Shown: positions 43,755-53,639, counted from the stretch's first letter. The stretch: DNA of 64,000 nt from Mesorhizobium sp. B2-7-2 (GCF_006440775.1 NZ_VFTZ01000009.1:124001-188000), one strand, 5' to 3'. Notes: generated by a model from the letters alone, not told the origin. Numbers and translations are program-made.

Positions 43755-45712
43755 ACCTGGTCCCGCAGCGCCCGCCGCAGGATCTTGCCGACCGGCGTCT
43801 TCGGCAGTTCGGTGCGGAATTCGATATGTCGCGGCCGCTTGTAGCCGGTCAGGTTCTCGCGGCAATAGGCCATCAACGTCTCGACGGTGAGCGCCGGATC
43901 CTTCTTGACCACGAACAATTTAGGCACCTCGCCGGAATGCTCGTCCGGCACGCCGATGGCCGCCACTTCGAGCACGCCGGGGTGATGCGCCACCACCTCT
44001 TCCAGTTCGTTGGGATAAACGTTGAAGCCGGAGACCAGGATCATGTCCTTCTTGCGGTCGACGATCTTGGTGTAGCCGCGCTCGTCCATGAAGCCCATGT
44101 CGCCGGACTTGAAGAAGCCGTCCTTGGTCATCGCCTTGGCGGTCTCGTCGGGCCGGTTCCAGTAGCCGGCCATCACCTGCGGGCCGCGGATGCAGATCTC
44201 GCCCACTTCGCCGAGCGGCACGTTGTTGCCGTCGTCGTCGCGGATGGCGATCTCGGTCGAAGGCAGCGGCAGCCCGATCGTGCCGGTGAAATCGGCCGAG
44301 CTGAACTTGTTGGCGGTCGCCACCGGCGAGGTTTCGGAGAGCCCGTAGCCTTCGCTCACCGGACAGCCGGTCAGCGCCTTCCAGCGTTCGGCGACGCCCC
44401 TCTGCACCGCCATGCCGCCGCCCAGCGTCAGGATCAGCGGCTTGAAGTCGAGCTTGCGGAACTCCTCATTATTGAGCAGCGCGTTGAACAGCGTGTTGAG
44501 GCCGGGAAAGATGTGCATCGGGTATTTCGCCAGTTCCTTGACGAAGCCCGGAATGTCGCGCGGGTTGGGGATCAGCACATTCTGCGCGCCCTGCTGCATG
44601 CCCATCAGCGCGTTCACCGTCAGCGCGAAGATATGATAGAGCGGCAGCGCGCAGATGAAGTTGAGATGCGCCGGCTTCGGCTTGACCGTATAGGCGTCCT
44701 CCACCCACAGCGAATTCTGCGCGACGTTCGAAAGCACGTTGCGATGCAGCAGCACAGCACCCTTCGAGACGCCGGTGGTGCCGCCGGTATATTGCAGGAA
44801 GGCGATGTCGTCGCCGGAGACCGTGGGCGGCTTGAAGGCGATGCTCGCGCCGGTCTTGAGCACGGCGTTGAATTTGACATGGCCGGGCAGCGACCATGCC
44901 GGAACCATCTTCTTCACCCGCCGCACCACGAGATTGACGATGGCGCCCTTGAATCCGCCCAGCATGTCGCCCATGGCGGCGACGATGACGTGCTTCACCG
45001 GCGTCCTGGCGATCACCGCCTGCAGCGTGCCGGCGAAGTTTTCGAGGATGACGATCGCCTGCGCGCCGGAATCCTTCAGCTGGTGTTCCAGTTCGCGCGG
45101 CGTGTAGAGCGGGTTGACGTTCACCACCGTGTAGCCGGCGCGCAGTATGCCCATCATCGCCACCGGATATTGCAGCACGTTCGGCATCATCAGCGCCACG
45201 CGCGCGCCCTTCTCCAGGCCTCTCGCCTGCAGATAGGCGCCGAACGCGGCCGACAGCCGTTCGACCTCGGCATAGGTGATAGACTTGCCCATGCATACGA
45301 AAGCCGGACGCCCGGCGAATTGCTTGCAGGCGCCGACAAGGAAGTCGCCGATGGACTTGTAGGGCAGGGCGCCGATCTCGGCCGGCATGTTCTTCGGATA
45401 GCTTTTCAGCCACGGCTTTTCCGGCAGGCCGACAGTGAGCTCGGTGATCGCCTTCGGCAGGTCCTTCGATACGGGCTTCGCGTTGCCCGTTGCTGGCGCC
45501 GTCTTCGCGGCGGGCGCGGCGGCGGGCGACTTCGCGGCCGCTTTTCCGGCTTTTGCCGCTGCGGGCTTGGCGGCGGCCGGCTTTGGGGCTGACTTTGCGG
45601 TCGTCTTCGCCTTCGGTGCGGCTGCGGCCTTGGCAGTCTTGGGCGCATCGCTTGCGGCGCCGCCCTTGGCCTTTGCGTTCACCGGGGCTGTCGTCTTGGC
45701 TGCTTTTGCCAC
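43751..45712 (-). CDS. Long-chain acyl-CoA synthetase with Ala/Lys-rich N-terminal tail
   Basis: This AMP-forming ligase of about 653 residues has the phosphate loop YTGGTTGVSKG (308-318), GYGLSETSP, and a C-terminal lysine in TPVGKILRRALRDQV. The catalytic part from about residue 83 matches FadD-type long-chain synthetases. Residues 1-82 are almost only Ala, Lys and Pro in AAKA/PKPA-like repeats, as in histone H1-like or granule-binding tails. A GTG at 45712 with AGGGAG upstream is preferred to an ATG at 45802. Its stop overlaps the methyltransferase start. Confidence 0.9.
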   Translation of the reverse strand: MAKAAKTTAPVNAKAKGGAASDAPKTAKAAAAPKAKTTAKSAPKPAAAKPAAAKAGKAAAKSPAAAPAAKTAPATGNAKPVSKDLPKAITELTVGLPEKPWLKSYPKNMPAEIGALPYKSIGDFLVGACKQFAGRPAFVCMGKSITYAEVERLSAAFGAYLQARGLEKGARVALMMPNVLQYPVAMMGILRAGYTVVNVNPLYTPRELEHQLKDSGAQAIVILENFAGTLQAVIARTPVKHVIVAAMGDMLGGFKGAIVNLVVRRVKKMVPAWSLPGHVKFNAVLKTGASIAFKPPTVSGDDIAFLQYTGGTTGVSKGAVLLHRNVLSNVAQNSLWVEDAYTVKPKPAHLNFICALPLYHIFALTVNALMGMQQGAQNVLIPNPRDIPGFVKELAKYPMHIFPGLNTLFNALLNNEEFRKLDFKPLILTLGGGMAVQRGVAERWKALTGCPVSEGYGLSETSPVATANKFSSADFTGTIGLPLPSTEIAIRDDDGNNVPLGEVGEICIRGPQVMAGYWNRPDETAKAMTKDGFFKSGDMGFMDERGYTKIVDRKKDMILVSGFNVYPNELEEVVAHHPGVLEVAAIGVPDEHSGEVPKLFVVKKDPALTVETLMAYCRENLTGYKRPRHIEFRTELPKTPVGKILRRALRDQV

Positions 45713-46005
45713 CTGTCTCTCCCTGTCGCCTTCAATCTCGGCGTCCGCTTCCAGGGAAGCGTCCTCCACGCCGTCGCGGATTTTCCGGGAAATCCCGCCC
45801 ACAGTCTATGTATTGCCTCTATTGGCGACGGTGCAAGCCTTGCCCCAGCGGCAGGGCGGGGAAAGATTTGCCGTCGAAATCCGATGATCCGGACACCTTC
45901 CGCAGCATGTCCGGCGGCGGGCAGATCTCCGCCAGTCGGGCCCTGTCGGCTCATTTTAACAGGTGAGCGATCAATAAAAAAATGCCGTCGTTAATAATGT
46001 CGTGA

Positions 46006-46032
46006 GCAGAAAAAACTACTCATTTTTTCTGC
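46006..46032. promoter_or_regulatory. Perfect AT-rich inverted repeat upstream of the dipeptide importer
   Basis: GCAGAAAAAA (46006-46015) and TTTTTTCTGC (46023-46032) are perfect 10-bp arms around CTACTCA. It lies about 140 bases before the substrate-binding gene in a strikingly AT-rich patch. It could be an operator or a terminator for either direction. The remainder of the 459-base gap from 45713 holds no gene. Confidence 0.65.
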
Positions 46033-46171
46033 GATTTGAGCAAAAGCTAGATTCTTTTCCTGCTTCCCATGGGGTACGCAAACGAGGTGTTCCAAAGGCG
46101 AAGAAACGGTGCTTATATGCGCCCTTCGCGAGCCTGATAGAGGGGCTTGAGAGAACATCAGGGAGTGGTCA

Positions 46172-47770
46172 ATGAAAAAGACAATGACTTTTGCAGCCGC
46201 GTTGCTGGCTGCAAGCGTCCTCAGCGGCATGGCCAGTGCTAAGACGCTCGTTTATTGCTCGGAAGCGTCGCCGGCCAATTTCGATCCGGGTACGACAACC
46301 GGCGGCAACGACTTCGACGCGTCTTCGCGCACCGTCTATTCCCGACTGGTCGAATTCAAACATGGTGGCACCGAGATCGAGCCTGGCCTGGCTGACAAGT
46401 GGGAAATTTCCGACGATGGCCTGGTCTATACTTTCCATCTGCATCCGGGTGTGAAGTTCCAGACCACCGACTATTTCAAGCCGACGCGCGACCTCAACGC
46501 CGACGACGTCGTCTTCTCCTTCGATCGCCAGTTCAACAAGGAGAATCCGTGGAACGGCGACAAGTATCTGCCGAACCTCACCTGGGACTATTACACCGGC
46601 ATGGACATGCCGAAATATGTCGCCAAGTGGGAGAAGGTCGATGACCTCACCGTCAAGCTGACGCTGACCGAGCCGAACGCGCCGATGCTGGCCAATCTCG
46701 GCATGGATTTCGCCTCAATCGTGTCGAAGGAATATGCCGACCAACTCCAGAAGGACGGCAAGATGGCCGACTTCTCGACCAAGCCGGTCGGCACCGGTCC
46801 GTTCCAGTTCGTCGACTACCAGCTGGATTCGGTCATCCGCTATGCGGCCAACCCCGACTACTTCAAGGGCAAGGAAAAGATCGACGATCTCGTCTTCGCC
46901 ATCACGCCTGACGCGACCGCCCGCATCCAGAAGGTGCTCGCCGGCGAATGCGACGTCGCGCCCTATCCGAACCCGGCCGACATCGCCACCATCAAGGCCA
47001 ACAAGGACGTGACCCTGATGGATCAGGCCGGCCTGAACATCGGCTATATGAGCTACAACACCACCATCCCGCCGCTCGACAAGCCGGAAGTGCGCCATGC
47101 GCTCAATCAGGCGATCGACCGGGAAGCCCTGATCAAGTCGCTGTTCCAGGATGCCGGCGCGACGCCCGCCGAGAACCTCATCCCGCCGACCATGTGGTCG
47201 TGGGACAAGGACGTGAAGACCGACACCTACAATCCGGAAGCGGCCAAGAAGGTTCTGGCCGATGCCGGTCTGAAGGAAATCCAGCTCTGGGCTGCCGACC
47301 GCGTTCGTCCCTACAATCCGAACTTCCAGCGCGCGGCGGAGCTGATCCAGGCCGACTGGGCCAAGGTCGGCGTCAAGGCGAACATCGTCAACTACGAGTG
47401 GACGAAGTATCGCGAGGAAGGCAAGAAGAAGGACCGTCCCGGCGCCTTCCAGATCGGCTGGACCGGCGACAACGGCGATCCGGACAACTTCTTCGCCACC
47501 CTCTTCGCCTGCTCCGCCATCGGCGTCTCGAACTACTCCAGCTGGTGCGACAAGGACTTCGAGGACCTGATCCAGAAGGCCAAGAAGACCAGCGACCAGG
47601 CCGAGCGCACCAAGCTCTATGAGCAGGCGCAGGTGATCTTCGCCAAGCAAGCGCCCGCTTTCCTGCTGGCTCACAGCCAGGTTTACGCGGTCGTTCGCAA
47701 TAATGTCACCGGCTTCAAGATGGACCCGCTCGGCATTCACCGTTTCGACGGCGTTGACAAGTCCGAGTAA
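46172..47770 (+). CDS. Dipeptide/oligopeptide ABC transporter substrate-binding protein (DppA-like)
   Basis: This 532-residue periplasmic protein has a signal peptide (1-23, ending ASA) and the SBP_bac_5 fold. Words include SEASPANFDPG, GLVYTFHLHPGVKFQ, VGTGPFQF and AINQA-like (ALNQAIDREALIKSLF). It matches DppA in length. It binds dipeptides, or heme or similar ligands in some relatives, for the permease encoded by the next four genes. AGGGAG gives a strong ribosome site at the ATG. A 13-bp hairpin follows the stop. Confidence 0.93.
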   Translation: MKKTMTFAAALLAASVLSGMASAKTLVYCSEASPANFDPGTTTGGNDFDASSRTVYSRLVEFKHGGTEIEPGLADKWEISDDGLVYTFHLHPGVKFQTTDYFKPTRDLNADDVVFSFDRQFNKENPWNGDKYLPNLTWDYYTGMDMPKYVAKWEKVDDLTVKLTLTEPNAPMLANLGMDFASIVSKEYADQLQKDGKMADFSTKPVGTGPFQFVDYQLDSVIRYAANPDYFKGKEKIDDLVFAITPDATARIQKVLAGECDVAPYPNPADIATIKANKDVTLMDQAGLNIGYMSYNTTIPPLDKPEVRHALNQAIDREALIKSLFQDAGATPAENLIPPTMWSWDKDVKTDTYNPEAAKKVLADAGLKEIQLWAADRVRPYNPNFQRAAELIQADWAKVGVKANIVNYEWTKYREEGKKKDRPGAFQIGWTGDNGDPDNFFATLFACSAIGVSNYSSWCDKDFEDLIQKAKKTSDQAERTKLYEQAQVIFAKQAPAFLLAHSQVYAVVRNNVTGFKMDPLGIHRFDGVDKSE

Positions 47771-47777
47771 TATTGCG

Positions 47778-47811
47778 AACGGGGCGGCGCAACGTCCAGC
47801 GCCGCCCCGTT
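47778..47811 (+). terminator. Intercistronic hairpin between binding-protein and permease genes
   Basis: AACGGGGCGGCGC and GCGCCGCCCCGTT form a perfect 13-bp stem with an 8-base loop, 7 bases after the binding-protein stop. There is no T-run, so it is more likely an mRNA-stabilising or partial-termination stem, which would keep the binding protein in excess over the permeases. Confidence 0.8.
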
Positions 47812-47818
47812 CCATTTG

Positions 47819-48829
47819 ATGATGCTCCGATACCTTCTCAACAAAATCGCCCTCCTGATTCCGACCTTGGTCGGCATCACCATCTGTGCCTTCGCCTTTG
47901 TCCGGCTGCTGCCGGGCGATCCGATCCTCGCCATGGCCGGCGAGCATGGCGTCGCCCCCGCCCGCTACGAAGAGCTCAAGCAACAGTTCGGCTACAATCT
48001 GCCGATCTGGGAGCAGTATGCGCGCTATGTGGGTGAGGTCGCCACCGGCGATTTCGGCGTTTCCATCTCGTCCAAGCGGCCGGTCCTCGAGGAATTCAAG
48101 ACGCTCTTCCCGGCGACGCTGGAACTGTCCTTCTTCGCCATGGTCTTCGCCATGGTGATCGGCATTCCCGCCGGCATTTTTGCCGCCGTCAAGCGCGGCT
48201 CATGGTTCGACCAGTCGCTGATGGGCACGGCCCTTGTCGGCTACTCCATGCCGATCTTCTGGTGGGGCCTGCTGCTCATCATCTTCTTCTCGGGCTATCT
48301 CGGCTGGACGCCGGTCTCGGGCCGCATCGGCCTGCAGTTCTTTTTCAAGCCGATCACCGGCTTCATGACCGTCGACAGCCTCCTCTATGGCAAGTGGGAC
48401 GCATTCCGCTCCGCGCTTAGCCATCTCGTCCTGCCGGCGATCGTGCTCGGCACCATTCCGCTGGCGGTGATCGCGCGCCAGACGCGCTCGGCCATGCTGG
48501 AGGTGCTGGGCGAGGACTATGTCCGCACCGCGCGCGCCAAGGGCCTTTCGGCGGCGCGCGTCATCGGCGTACATGCCCTTCGCAACGCGCTTATCCCGGT
48601 CGTCACCACCATCGGCCTGCAGATCGGCACGCTGCTTGCGGGCGCCATCCTCACCGAGACCATCTTCGCCTGGCCGGGCATCGGCAAATGGATGGTCGAT
48701 TCCATCTTCAAGCGCGACTATGTCGTCGTGCAGTCGGGCCTGCTTTTGATCGCGCTGATCGTCATGGCGGTGAACCTCATCGTCGATGTGCTCTATGCCG
48801 TCATCAACCCACGCATCAGGGCGGCATAA
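47819..48829 (+). CDS. Dipeptide ABC transporter permease (DppB-like)
   Basis: This 336-residue permease has about six transmembrane helices and the EAA-type loop RTARAKGLSAARVIGVHALRN typical of DppB/OppB. It pairs with the DppC-like protein to form the channel. Two adjacent ATG codons (47819, 47822) are possible starts directly after the intercistronic hairpin; no strong ribosome site is visible. Its stop is followed immediately by the next ATG. Confidence 0.93.
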   Translation: MMLRYLLNKIALLIPTLVGITICAFAFVRLLPGDPILAMAGEHGVAPARYEELKQQFGYNLPIWEQYARYVGEVATGDFGVSISSKRPVLEEFKTLFPATLELSFFAMVFAMVIGIPAGIFAAVKRGSWFDQSLMGTALVGYSMPIFWWGLLLIIFFSGYLGWTPVSGRIGLQFFFKPITGFMTVDSLLYGKWDAFRSALSHLVLPAIVLGTIPLAVIARQTRSAMLEVLGEDYVRTARAKGLSAARVIGVHALRNALIPVVTTIGLQIGTLLAGAILTETIFAWPGIGKWMVDSIFKRDYVVVQSGLLLIALIVMAVNLIVDVLYAVINPRIRAA

Positions 48830-49738
48830 ATGACCCAGACAGAAATCGCCCCGATGGCCGCCGGCAGCCCGGATCGGCTCACCGGCATCAAGACCTTCTG
48901 GCACTATTTCTCCGTCAACCGCGGCGCCGTCATCGGCCTGTTCGTCTTCCTCCTTTTGGTGCTCGCCGCGCTGTTCGCGCCGCTGCTCGCGCCCTATGCG
49001 CCCGACGTGCAGGACAAGACCGCGTTTCTGCGGCCTCCCGCCTGGCAGGCTGGCGGCTCGACACAATATCTGCTCGGCACCGACCCGGTCGGCCGCGACA
49101 TCCTCTCGCGCCTGCTCTACGGCGCGCGCTTTTCGCTGCTGATAGGCGCGGTGGTGGTCACGCTGGCGCTCACCGGCGGCATCACGCTCGGCCTGCTGGC
49201 GGGCTATTTCCGCGGCTGGGTCGACGTCGCGATCATGCGCGTCATGGACCTGATCCTGGCCTTTCCGTCACTGCTCCTGGCGCTGGTGCTTGTCACCATC
49301 CTCGGCCCAGGCCTGTTCAACGCCATGCTGGCGATCGCATTGGTCCTGCAGCCGCATTTCGCCCGCCTGGTGCGTGCCGCCGTGATGGCCGAGAAGAGCC
49401 GCGAATATGTCGTGGCGGCGAAGGTCGCCGGCGCCGGCCATGTCAGGCTGATGCTTGCCACTATCCTGCCCAACTGCCTGGCGCCCTTGATCGTCCAGGG
49501 CACCCTGTCCTTCTCCAACGCTATCCTGGAAGCCGCCGCGCTCGGCTTCCTTGGCCTCGGCGCCCAGCCGCCGACACCGGAGTGGGGCACCATGCTCGCC
49601 ACGGCGCGCGAATTCATCCTGCGCGCCTGGTGGGTGGTGACCTTCCCGGGTCTCGCCATCCTCATTACCGTGCTTGCCATCAACCTTGTCGGCGACGGCC
49701 TGCGCGATGCGCTCGATCCCAAGCTCAGGAGGTCGTGA
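48830..49738 (+). CDS. Dipeptide ABC transporter permease (DppC-like)
   Basis: This 302-residue permease has a longer N-terminal cytoplasmic segment, then about six helices. It shows the family words LLGTDPVGRDILSRLLYGARFSL and VVAAKVAGAGHVRLM (EAA loop). It completes the DppBC heterodimer. The ATG abuts the DppB stop with no gap, and its own stop overlaps the ATPase start. Confidence 0.93.
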   Translation: MTQTEIAPMAAGSPDRLTGIKTFWHYFSVNRGAVIGLFVFLLLVLAALFAPLLAPYAPDVQDKTAFLRPPAWQAGGSTQYLLGTDPVGRDILSRLLYGARFSLLIGAVVVTLALTGGITLGLLAGYFRGWVDVAIMRVMDLILAFPSLLLALVLVTILGPGLFNAMLAIALVLQPHFARLVRAAVMAEKSREYVVAAKVAGAGHVRLMLATILPNCLAPLIVQGTLSFSNAILEAAALGFLGLGAQPPTPEWGTMLATAREFILRAWWVVTFPGLAILITVLAINLVGDGLRDALDPKLRRS

Positions 49739-50589
49739 TGGCGCTGCTCGACATCCAGAATCTCGTCGTCGAATTCCAGACCGCGTCCGGTCCGTTCCGC
49801 GCCGTCGACGGCGTCTCGCTCCATGTCGACGAACGCGAGGTGCTCGCCATCGTCGGCGAATCCGGCTCCGGCAAGTCGGTGTCGATGCTGGCCGTGATGG
49901 GCCTGCTTCCATGGACGGCGACCGTCACCGCCGACCGTATGGCCTTCAACGGCCGCGATCTGTTGAAGATCGACCCGGCCGACCGCCGCAAGATCATCGG
50001 CAAGGACATTGCCATGATCTTCCAGGAGCCGGTCGCCAGCCTCAATCCCTGCTTCACCGTCGGCTTCCAGATCGAGGAAGTGCTGCGCTTCCACATGGGC
50101 ATGGACAAGGCCCAGCGCCGGGCGCGCGCCATCGAGCTTTTCAAGCAGGTCGGCATTCCGGAACCGGAGGAGCGGCTGAATTCCTTCCCGCACCAGATGT
50201 CGGGCGGCCAGTGCCAGCGCGTCATGATCGCCATGGCGATCGCCTGCAATCCGAAGCTGTTGATCGCCGACGAGCCGACCACCGCGCTCGACGTCACCAT
50301 CCAGAAGCAGATCCTCGACCTGCTGGTCTCGCTGCAGGCCAAATACGGCATGGGCCTGATCATGATCACCCACAATATGGGCGTGGTGGCCGAGACCGCC
50401 GACCGCGTTATCGTCCAGTACAAGGGCCGCAAGATGGAGGAGGCCGACGTGCTGTCGCTCTTTGAATCGCCGAAGAGCAACTATACGCGCGCGCTGCTCT
50501 CGGCGCTGCCGGAGAACGCCGTCGGCGACCGGCTGCCGACCGTCTCCGACATGCTGTTCGAGCCCGCACCTTCGGGAGCCGGCGCATGA
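49738..50589 (+). CDS. Dipeptide ABC transporter ATP-binding protein (DppD-like)
   Basis: This 283-residue ATPase has Walker A GESGSGKS (40-47), Q-loop in IFQEPVASLNP, signature MSGGQCQR (an unusual Cys where Gln-Arg-Gln patterns are common), Walker B LLIADEP and a switch His in ITHNMG. It has the oligopeptide-type C-terminal extension, which is short. AGGAGG lies just before the TGATG overlap with the permease gene. It works with the DppF-like ATPase. Confidence 0.93.
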   Translation: MALLDIQNLVVEFQTASGPFRAVDGVSLHVDEREVLAIVGESGSGKSVSMLAVMGLLPWTATVTADRMAFNGRDLLKIDPADRRKIIGKDIAMIFQEPVASLNPCFTVGFQIEEVLRFHMGMDKAQRRARAIELFKQVGIPEPEERLNSFPHQMSGGQCQRVMIAMAIACNPKLLIADEPTTALDVTIQKQILDLLVSLQAKYGMGLIMITHNMGVVAETADRVIVQYKGRKMEEADVLSLFESPKSNYTRALLSALPENAVGDRLPTVSDMLFEPAPSGAGA

Positions 50590-51410
50590 CCAAGGTCGTC
50601 GAAGGCAAGGACATCAAGCGCGACTACCATGTCGGCGGCGGCCTGTTCCGCGGCGCGCGCACCGTGCATGCGGTGAAGGGCGTGTCCTTCAGCGTCGAGA
50701 AGGGCAAGACGCTTGCCATCGTCGGCGAGAGCGGCTGCGGCAAGTCCACGCTTGCCCGCATCATCACGCTGATCGATCCGGCCACCTCCGGCGAGCTCTT
50801 CATCGACGGCAACAAGGTCGACATCGCCAGGGACGGGCTCACCAAGGAGATGCGCCGCAAGGTGCAGATCGTCTTCCAGAACCCCTATGGCTCGCTCAAC
50901 CCGCGCCAGAAGATCGGCGACGTGCTCGGCGAGCCGCTCATGATCAATACCGACAGGCCGGCCGAAGAGCGCCGCGACCTCGCGATGAAGATGCTGAAGA
51001 AGGTCGGGCTGGGACCGGAGCACTACAACCGCTATCCGCACATGTTCTCGGGCGGCCAGCGCCAGCGCATCGCCATTGCCCGAGCGCTGATGTTGAACCC
51101 GAGCCTGCTGGTGCTGGACGAGCCGGTCTCGGCGCTCGACCTCTCGGTGCAGGCGCAGGTGCTCAACCTGCTTGCCGACCTGCAGGACGAATTCCAGCTG
51201 ACCTATGTCTTCATCAGCCACGACCTCTCGGTGGTGCGCTATATCGCCGACGACGTGATGGTCATGTATTTCGGCGAAGCCGTCGAATACGGCTCGCGCG
51301 ACGAGGTCTTCTCCGATCCCAAGCACGCCTACACCAAGACGCTCTTCGCCGCGACGCCGCGCGCCGACATCGCCAGCATCAAGGCGAGGCTTGCGAAGAA
51401 GGCTGCTTAA
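50586..51410 (+). CDS. Dipeptide ABC transporter ATP-binding protein (DppF-like)
   Basis: This 274-residue ATPase has Walker A GESGCGKST (47-55), IVFQNPYGSLNPRQKI, signature FSGGQRQR, Walker B LLVLDEPVSALD and FISHDLSVV. It forms the second nucleotide-binding subunit of the importer. It overlaps the DppD-like gene by 4 bases (ATGA). Eight bases after its stop the ~185-bp dispersed element begins. Confidence 0.93.
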   Translation: MTKVVEGKDIKRDYHVGGGLFRGARTVHAVKGVSFSVEKGKTLAIVGESGCGKSTLARIITLIDPATSGELFIDGNKVDIARDGLTKEMRRKVQIVFQNPYGSLNPRQKIGDVLGEPLMINTDRPAEERRDLAMKMLKKVGLGPEHYNRYPHMFSGGQRQRIAIARALMLNPSLLVLDEPVSALDLSVQAQVLNLLADLQDEFQLTYVFISHDLSVVRYIADDVMVMYFGEAVEYGSRDEVFSDPKHAYTKTLFAATPRADIASIKARLAKKAA

Positions 51411-51418
51411 GCCCGGAA

Positions 51419-51600
51419 TTCGTCATCCTAGGGCGGAGCGACGCGAAGCGTCGCGCAGACCCTAGGATCCATTCCGTTACCTCAGCCGAATGGTGCAGCG
51501 GAGCAGAATTCTGCACCGTTGCGACGCTCCTATGTCACGGAATGGATCCTCGGGTCTGCGCCGCGTCGCTTCGCTCCTTGCTTCGCCCGTGGATGACGAA
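51419..51600. repeat. Dispersed ~185-bp element with terminal inverted repeats, copy A
   Basis: The ends TTCGTCATCC (51419-51428) and GGATGACGAA (51591-51600) are perfect inverted repeats. Inside, AGGATCCATTCCGT (51464-51477) faces ACGGAATGGATCCT (51537-51550), and GCAGAATTCTGC marks the centre. It carries no gene. Copy B at 58090-58276 has the same order and orientation, and a partial copy opens the window. It fits a miniature inverted-repeat element. Confidence 0.85.
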
Positions 51601-51640
51601 GCGGAACTTGCTACGCACCCCCTAAGAAGGCTCGGTTGTT

Positions 51641-52924
51641 TCAAGACAGCTTCGCAATAATCGCCCGCAGCGCTTCCCCAAACCGGTGCACCTCTTCCAC
51701 CGTGTTGTAATGCACCAGCGAGGCACGGATCGCGCCGCTGTCCATCGACAGGTTCAGCCGCTTCATCAGCCGCGGCGCATACATGTGGCCGTCGCGGATG
51801 CCGATCTGCATGGCGGCCATCTCCTCGACGATCCGCTGCGGCGACAGCTTGCCGATGTTGAAGCAGAAGGTCGGCACGCGCTCGGTGATGCGCGCCTCGT
51901 CGGCGACGCCGTAGATCGTGGCATTGCAGTCCTTCAGCACCTTCAGCATTGCGCGCGCCAGCATCAGCTCATAGTTGCGGATGGCGTTCATGCCGGCGAC
52001 GATGTTGTCGCGGCGCGAGCGGTTGTTTTCGGGAAGGAAGTTGCGGCCGATCGATTCCAGGTAGCGCACCGCCGCGTCCATGCCGGAGACGTTCTCATAG
52101 ATGAAGGTGCCGGCCTCGACCTTGTAGGGCGGCTCGTCGGGAATGAAGTCCTCGCGGAAGGTCGGCAGCCGCTTCAGCGTGTCGAAGCGGCCCCACAGGA
52201 AGCCCATATGCGGCGAGAAATTCTTGTAGCCGGAGCAGACGAGGTAGTCGCACTGCCAGGCCTGCACGTCGATCAGCCCATGCGGCCCGTAATGCACGCA
52301 GTCGAGGAACACTTCGGCGCCGGCGGCATGCGCGATCTTGGCCACCGCGGCGACGTCGACGATCGAGCCGATCGAATGCGCCGTCACCGTGCAGGCGACG
52401 AGGCGCGTGCGCTCCGACACCAGCGGCTTGAGGTCGTCGACATGCAGATTGCCGTCTTCGCGCATGCGCCACCATTTGAACTTGGCGCCGGCGGATTCCA
52501 GCGCCAGCCAGGTGGCGATGTTGGCGTCATGGTCCATGTCGGTGACGATGATCTCATCGCGCCCGCTATCTCCATCTTTGGCAAGCATCTGGCCGATGCC
52601 GAGGCTGACCAGGCGGATGAACGAGGTGGCGTTCATGCCGAAGCAGATTTCGGAGGGGCTGTAGGCATTGATCAGCAGTGCGACGCTTGTCCGTGCGTCG
52701 GCGACCGACTGGTCGACGGTGACGCTGCGCCCATAGCGGCCGCCGCGCTGCACATTGTGCGACACCAGATGGTTGGTTACCGCGTCGAGCACGCTTTGCG
52801 GGATTTGCGCGCCGGCGGCATTGTCCAGGAAGATGAAGTCGCCGGCCTGTTGAAGCGCCGGAAACATGCCGCGGATCTTCTCGACCGGAAACGCGGCGGC
52901 GTCGGTATTGTCGGACTTTTTCAC
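51641..52924 (-). CDS. Class V aminotransferase, cysteine-desulfurase-like
   Basis: This 427-residue PLP enzyme resembles cysteine-desulfurase-like proteins. Lys234 in CSGYKNFSP is the Schiff-base lysine, Asp208 in [10 protein letters not shown] contacts the pyridine nitrogen, and [13 protein letters not shown] is the family word around His132. A mobile loop with the active-site cysteine of true NifS/SufS proteins was not identified. A GTG at 52924 is preferred because the catalytic fold begins soon after and GGAG lies about 10 bases upstream. It follows an amino-acid permease gene in the same orientation, so a selective amino acid lyase is possible. Confidence 0.85.
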   Translation of the reverse strand: MKKSDNTDAAAFPVEKIRGMFPALQQAGDFIFLDNAAGAQIPQSVLDAVTNHLVSHNVQRGGRYGRSVTVDQSVADARTSVALLINAYSPSEICFGMNATSFIRLVSLGIGQMLAKDGDSGRDEIIVTDMDHDANIATWLALESAGAKFKWWRMREDGNLHVDDLKPLVSERTRLVACTVTAHSIGSIVDVAAVAKIAHAAGAEVFLDCVHYGPHGLIDVQAWQCDYLVCSGYKNFSPHMGFLWGRFDTLKRLPTFREDFIPDEPPYKVEAGTFIYENVSGMDAAVRYLESIGRNFLPENNRSRRDNIVAGMNAIRNYELMLARAMLKVLKDCNATIYGVADEARITERVPTFCFNIGKLSPQRIVEEMAAMQIGIRDGHMYAPRLMKRLNLSMDSGAIRASLVHYNTVEEVHRFGEALRAIIAKLS

Positions 52925-52964
52925 GGGGGTACGCTCCTGCGGGGGACTTGGACGGTTGGCGGGT

Positions 52965-53639
52965 TCAGCGCGTCTTCTCGGTCTGGACGCGGCGCTCGAG
53001 CAGGCTGACGAGGCGCACCATCGGCCAGAGGAAGATGAGGTAGACAAGCGCCGCGCCGATCAGCGGCGAGGGGTTGGCATAGAGCGACTGCGCATTGGTC
53101 GCTTCCTTGAGCAGTTCCGGCAGCGCCACGGTCGAGGCAAGCGAGGTGTCCTTGAACATCGAGACGCAGTTGCTGGTCATCGGCGGGATGACCACGCGGA
53201 TCGCTTGCGGCAGCACGACCTTGCGCAGGGTCAGCATGAACGGCAGGCCAAGCGCCTGCGCCGCCTCGAACTGGCCGCGCGGAATGCTTTCGATGCCGGA
53301 GCGGAACACCTCGGCCGAATAGGCCGACATGATGATGGCGAAAGCCGTCACGGCGGACGCCCAGGACGACAGGCGTATGCCGAGAAAGGGCAGCGCGTAG
53401 TAGATCAGGATCAAAACCACCAGCACCGGCAAAGCGCGAAAGATGTCGGTGTAGCCGACTGCGAGCAGCCGCAGCGGCTTCGGCGCATAGAGCCGCACGA
53501 GGCTGATCGCCAGCCCCGCCGCGATGCCGATGACGATGCTCATCACCCCAAGCAGCAGCGTGTTGAGGAAACCGCGCAGCAGCGCCGGCAGGCTGGATGC
53601 AATGACGTCGGGATTGAAGAAGGTGTCGATCAGCGACAT
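52965..53639 (-). CDS. Polar amino acid ABC transporter permease (HisM/GlnP-like)
   Basis: This 224-residue permease has about five transmembrane helices and the EAA loop [21 protein letters not shown] typical of the His/Glu/Asp/Gln family. It probably works as a homodimer. Its binding protein lies at 53857-54654. No ATPase of this family is encoded beside it, so the energy subunit must come from elsewhere. The 217-base gap upstream contains the word GGAATTGCGTCAAA, also seen at 13201-13214. Confidence 0.92.
   Translation of the reverse strand: MSLIDTFFNPDVIASSLPALLRGFLNTLLLGVMSIVIGIAAGLAISLVRLYAPKPLRLLAVGYTDIFRALPVLVVLILIYYALPFLGIRLSSWASAVTAFAIIMSAYSAEVFRSGIESIPRGQFEAAQALGLPFMLTLRKVVLPQAIRVVIPPMTSNCVSMFKDTSLASTVALPELLKEATNAQSLYANPSPLIGAALVYLIFLWPMVRLVSLLERRVQTEKTR

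Noticed and set aside
43727..45592. Long plus-strand open frame opposite the acyl-CoA synthetase
   Set aside because: Its low-complexity His/Arg-rich translation mirrors the synthetase codons. The synthetase has all family motifs and a good ribosome site.
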